NCBI GenBank assembly: GCA_017619585.1
Contig: JAFZSA010000023.1
Coordinates: 62,001 to 126,000, forward strand
Length of the DNA: 64,000 nt
Direction of reading: 5' to 3'
DNA from: Bacteroidaceae bacterium
GTDB taxonomy: Bacteria; Bacteroidota; Bacteroidia; Bacteroidales; Bacteroidaceae
Below the pieces are notes generated by a model. It made no database searches. It worked only from the letters and a program-made list of their open reading frames with translations, and was not told where the DNA came from. This document shows, in pieces, positions 62,005 through 64,000 of this stretch (position 1 is the first letter of the stretch; each line of letters begins with the position of its first letter). A program made the translations under genes and the position numbers.

Positions 62005-63187
62005 GAAAATCGTACTTGGCATAACCGGAAGCATAGCTGCCTACAAGGCATGCTACCTGATAAGGGGCCTGATAAAGCAAGGCGCCGAGGTGCAGGTAGT
62101 GATAACACCCTCAGGAAAGGAATTCATCACCCCCCTTACCCTGAGCACACTCACAGGCAAGCCCGTGGTAAGCGAGTTCTTCGACCGTCGGGACGGCTCG
62201 TGGCATTCACACGTTCAGTTAGGACTATGGGCTGATGCCATGGTAATAGCCCCAGCATCTGCCAGCACCATAGGCAAGATGGCCAACGGCGTAGCTGACA
62301 ATATGCTCATCACAACCTACCTGAGCATGAAGGCACCCGTCTTCATTGCCCCTGCCATGGACCTTGACATGTACGCCCATCCCAGCACACAGAAGAACCT
62401 GGATACGCTACGCTCCTATGGTAACCACATCATAGAACCCGGAACAGGCTTCCTTGCCAGCAAACTGGAGGGCAAGGGACGCATGGAGGAGCCCGAGAAG
62501 ATTATAGAGGTACTGGACAGTTTCTTCCAGGAGCAGACAGACCTGCAGGGGAAGAAAGTCCTCATCACGGCAGGCCCTACCTACGAGAAGCTTGACCCCG
62601 TCCGTTTCATAGGCAATTACAGTAGCGGAAAGATGGGCATCGCCCTGGCAGAGGAATGCGCCTGCAGAGGTGCTGAGGTGGAGCTAATATGCGGCCCCGT
62701 AAGTATCAAGACCAGTCACCCCAACATCCATAGAACGGATGTAGAGAGTGCTGCTCAGATGTACAAGGCTGCCACGAAGGCTTTCCCCAACGCCAATGCT
62801 GCCATCCTGTGTGCTGCCGTGGCTGACTTCACCCCTGCCAACGTAGCAGACAACAAGATCAAGCGCGAAGGCAATAAGCTGACATTGGAACTGGCTCCTA
62901 CCCAGGACATAGCCAAAGCCTTGGGAGAGATGAAGAAGGAGAGCCAGGTGATGGTAGGCTTTGCCCTGGAGACCAATGACGAGGAGAACCACGCCAAGGA
63001 GAAACTGCAGAAGAAGAATCTGGACTTCATAGTCCTGAACAGTCTGCAGGACGATGGCGCAGGATTCCAGCATAACACCAACAAGGTGACACTCATCGAC
63101 AAGGACGGTCAGGAGAAATTCCCCCTGAAGTCGAAGAAGGAAGTGGCAAAGGATATCGTAAACAAATTGGTGACCATCATAAAATGA
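61991..63187 (+). CDS. coaBC: Bifunctional phosphopantothenoylcysteine decarboxylase / phosphopantothenate-cysteine ligase
   Basis: A 398-aa coenzyme A biosynthesis enzyme. The N-terminal FMN-dependent decarboxylase (CoaC) has VLGITGSIAAYKA, RRDGSWHSHVQLGLWADAMVIAPASA with the catalytic His, and MASK-like SKLEGKGRM. The C-terminal ligase (CoaB) has ITAGPTYEKLDPVRFIGNYSSGKMG and CAAVADFTP. Length matches the fused form. The last codons overlap the start of the porD-like gene (ATGA). Confidence 0.96.
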   Translation: MLQGKKIVLGITGSIAAYKACYLIRGLIKQGAEVQVVITPSGKEFITPLTLSTLTGKPVVSEFFDRRDGSWHSHVQLGLWADAMVIAPASASTIGKMANGVADNMLITTYLSMKAPVFIAPAMDLDMYAHPSTQKNLDTLRSYGNHIIEPGTGFLASKLEGKGRMEEPEKIIEVLDSFFQEQTDLQGKKVLITAGPTYEKLDPVRFIGNYSSGKMGIALAEECACRGAEVELICGPVSIKTSHPNIHRTDVESAAQMYKAATKAFPNANAAILCAAVADFTPANVADNKIKREGNKLTLELAPTQDIAKALGEMKKESQVMVGFALETNDEENHAKEKLQKKNLDFIVLNSLQDDGAGFQHNTNKVTLIDKDGQEKFPLKSKKEVAKDIVNKLVTIIK

Positions 63188-64000
63188 GAAAATTACCGTT
63201 CCTGCTTGTTTTCATAGTCTCAGCTCTTGCCAACGTCCAGTTGCAAGCTCAGGAGCTGAATGCGAAGGTGAATGTGAATTACGCCAAACTGGAAAATACC
63301 AAGACGGACATATTCCCCAAGCTGCAGACAACCATCGAGGAGTTCCTGAACAACCACAAATGGACGGAGATAGCCTTTCGCGAGAACGAGAAGATCCAAT
63401 GCACCTTCAACCTGACCATCAACGAGTACAACGTAAACGAAAATACGTTTAAATGTACCCTGCTGATGTCCAGCAACCGTCCCGTTTTCAATAGCAACTA
63501 CAACACGGTATGCTACTCGGTAAACGATAAGGAATTTGTCTTCAGATTCACGGAATTCGACCAGTTGGAGTATCAGGAGAACCAGATTGACAATAACCTG
63601 GTGGCCTTGCTTGCCTACTATGCCTATATGATTATAGGAATGGATCTGGACAGCATGACACCCAAGGGCGGAACGGCATGCTTCCATACAGCAGAGAACA
63701 TCGTATCAGCCGGTCAGAACCTGGAATTCCCAGGCTGGAAGGCTTTCAGCGACAACGGCAACCGATTCGGATTGCTGAACGACTATCTGGACGGTTCCAT
63801 GGAACCGCTGCGCGACTTCCAGTACATCTACCACCGCAAGGGATTGGACAAGATGGCAGAGAACCCGGACACAGCCAGAGCCGTCATCACAGAAGGTCTT
63901 GACCTATTGCTACAGGCTTACAAGGCCAAGAACATGAACAAGATTGCACAACTCTTCACCGAATACAAAAGACCCGAACTGGTGAACATCTATTCAGGAA
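63184..64000 (+). CDS. PorD-like (DUF4835) protein, C-terminus outside window
   Basis: The frame is open from the ATG at 63184, overlapping the coaBC stop, to the window edge. It begins with a signal peptide (MRKLPFLLVFIVSALANVQLQA) and continues ELNAKVNVNYAKLENTKTDIF, then WTEIAFRENEKIQCTFNLTI and IDNNLVALLAYYAYMIIGMDLDS. This matches the DUF4835 family, described as type IX secretion protein PorD in annotations I recall. The coaBC-DUF4835 order is common in Bacteroidetes. Truncated here at about 272 residues. Confidence 0.85.
   Translation, partial: MRKLPFLLVFIVSALANVQLQAQELNAKVNVNYAKLENTKTDIFPKLQTTIEEFLNNHKWTEIAFRENEKIQCTFNLTINEYNVNENTFKCTLLMSSNRPVFNSNYNTVCYSVNDKEFVFRFTEFDQLEYQENQIDNNLVALLAYYAYMIIGMDLDSMTPKGGTACFHTAENIVSAGQNLEFPGWKAFSDNGNRFGLLNDYLDGSMEPLRDFQYIYHRKGLDKMAENPDTARAVITEGLDLLLQAYKAKNMNKIAQLFTEYKRPELVNIYSG

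Overview
The window is a chromosomal core-genome segment of a Bacteroidales bacterium, most likely Prevotella-like. Four things point there: about twenty promoters of the Bacteroidetes type (-7 box TAnnTTTG, often with a TTG or TTTG -33 box 18-20 nt upstream); lineage-typical families (DUF4923, DUF4301, DUF3127, PorD/DUF4835, HU-CCDC81 plus SPOR, C10 and C69 peptidases); lipoproteins with short SSC or TAC lipoboxes; and a PorD-like gene together with a possible C-terminal sorting tail on a secreted hydrolase, suggesting type IX secretion. There is no prophage, transposase, integrase, CRISPR array or rRNA operon.

Layout. 1-5.8 kb: truncated GH25 lysozyme, RluA-family pseudouridine synthase, DUF4923 lipoprotein, pheT and a YebC-family regulator. 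5.8-9.5 kb: dnaB, a repeat-rich divergent gap, cinA/pncC, a small winged-helix protein and a small lipoprotein. 9.5-19.5 kb: a long minus-strand run of rseC-like gene, rnfBCDGEA, galE and a secreted C10 protease ending in dockerin-like repeats. 19.6-27.7 kb: ispE, a Gly/Ser/Arg-rich secreted protein, msrA, tRNA-Gly(CCC), a Crp/Fnr regulator, lepA, a phosphohexomutase and nudC. 27.8-36.5 kb (minus): pepD, a beta-helix lipoprotein, rlmH, nadC, a C69 dipeptidase and a GH27 alpha-galactosidase. 36.5-39.8 kb (plus): a small membrane protein, an OmpH/Skp-like lipoprotein, an HU-SPOR membrane protein, a zinc-ribbon FHA protein and a HAD phosphatase. 39.9-43.7 kb (minus): serC, serA, DUF1015 and a YigZ-type gene. 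Then tRNA-Pro(TGG) and tRNA-Cys(GCA). 44.2-48.9 kb (minus): DUF4301, fhs and a Wzx-like flippase. 49-56.2 kb (plus): an RSH protein, an S9 peptidase and mutS2. 56.2-58.9 kb (minus): an FdtA-like ketoisomerase and a fused acyltransferase/aminotransferase. Then tRNA-Ser(GCT), tRNA-Glu(CTC), a DUF3127 protein, dnaN, a DnaQ-like exonuclease, coaBC and a porD-like gene cut by the window edge.

The most interesting structure is non-coding. Three gaps (about 7.61, 22.28 and 59.35 kb) carry diverged copies of one palindromic element of about 50 bp with a GAGTGA(T/C)A core and AGAGAAA/CGGC arms. Other gaps combine C/G hairpins, GGTTAGCG repeats, gtaataacg repeats and gaattatgaatt repeats in different mixtures, suggesting small non-coding mobile or modular elements. 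On the protein side the notable items are an RSH enzyme whose (p)ppGpp hydrolase motifs are replaced, an RnfG with a second canonical flavinylation motif at its C-terminus, and an unusual acyltransferase-aminotransferase fusion next to an FdtA-type isomerase. Two promoter arrangements also stand out: a nearly symmetric face-to-face promoter pair at 36.5 kb and a probably leaderless GTG start at 37,461.
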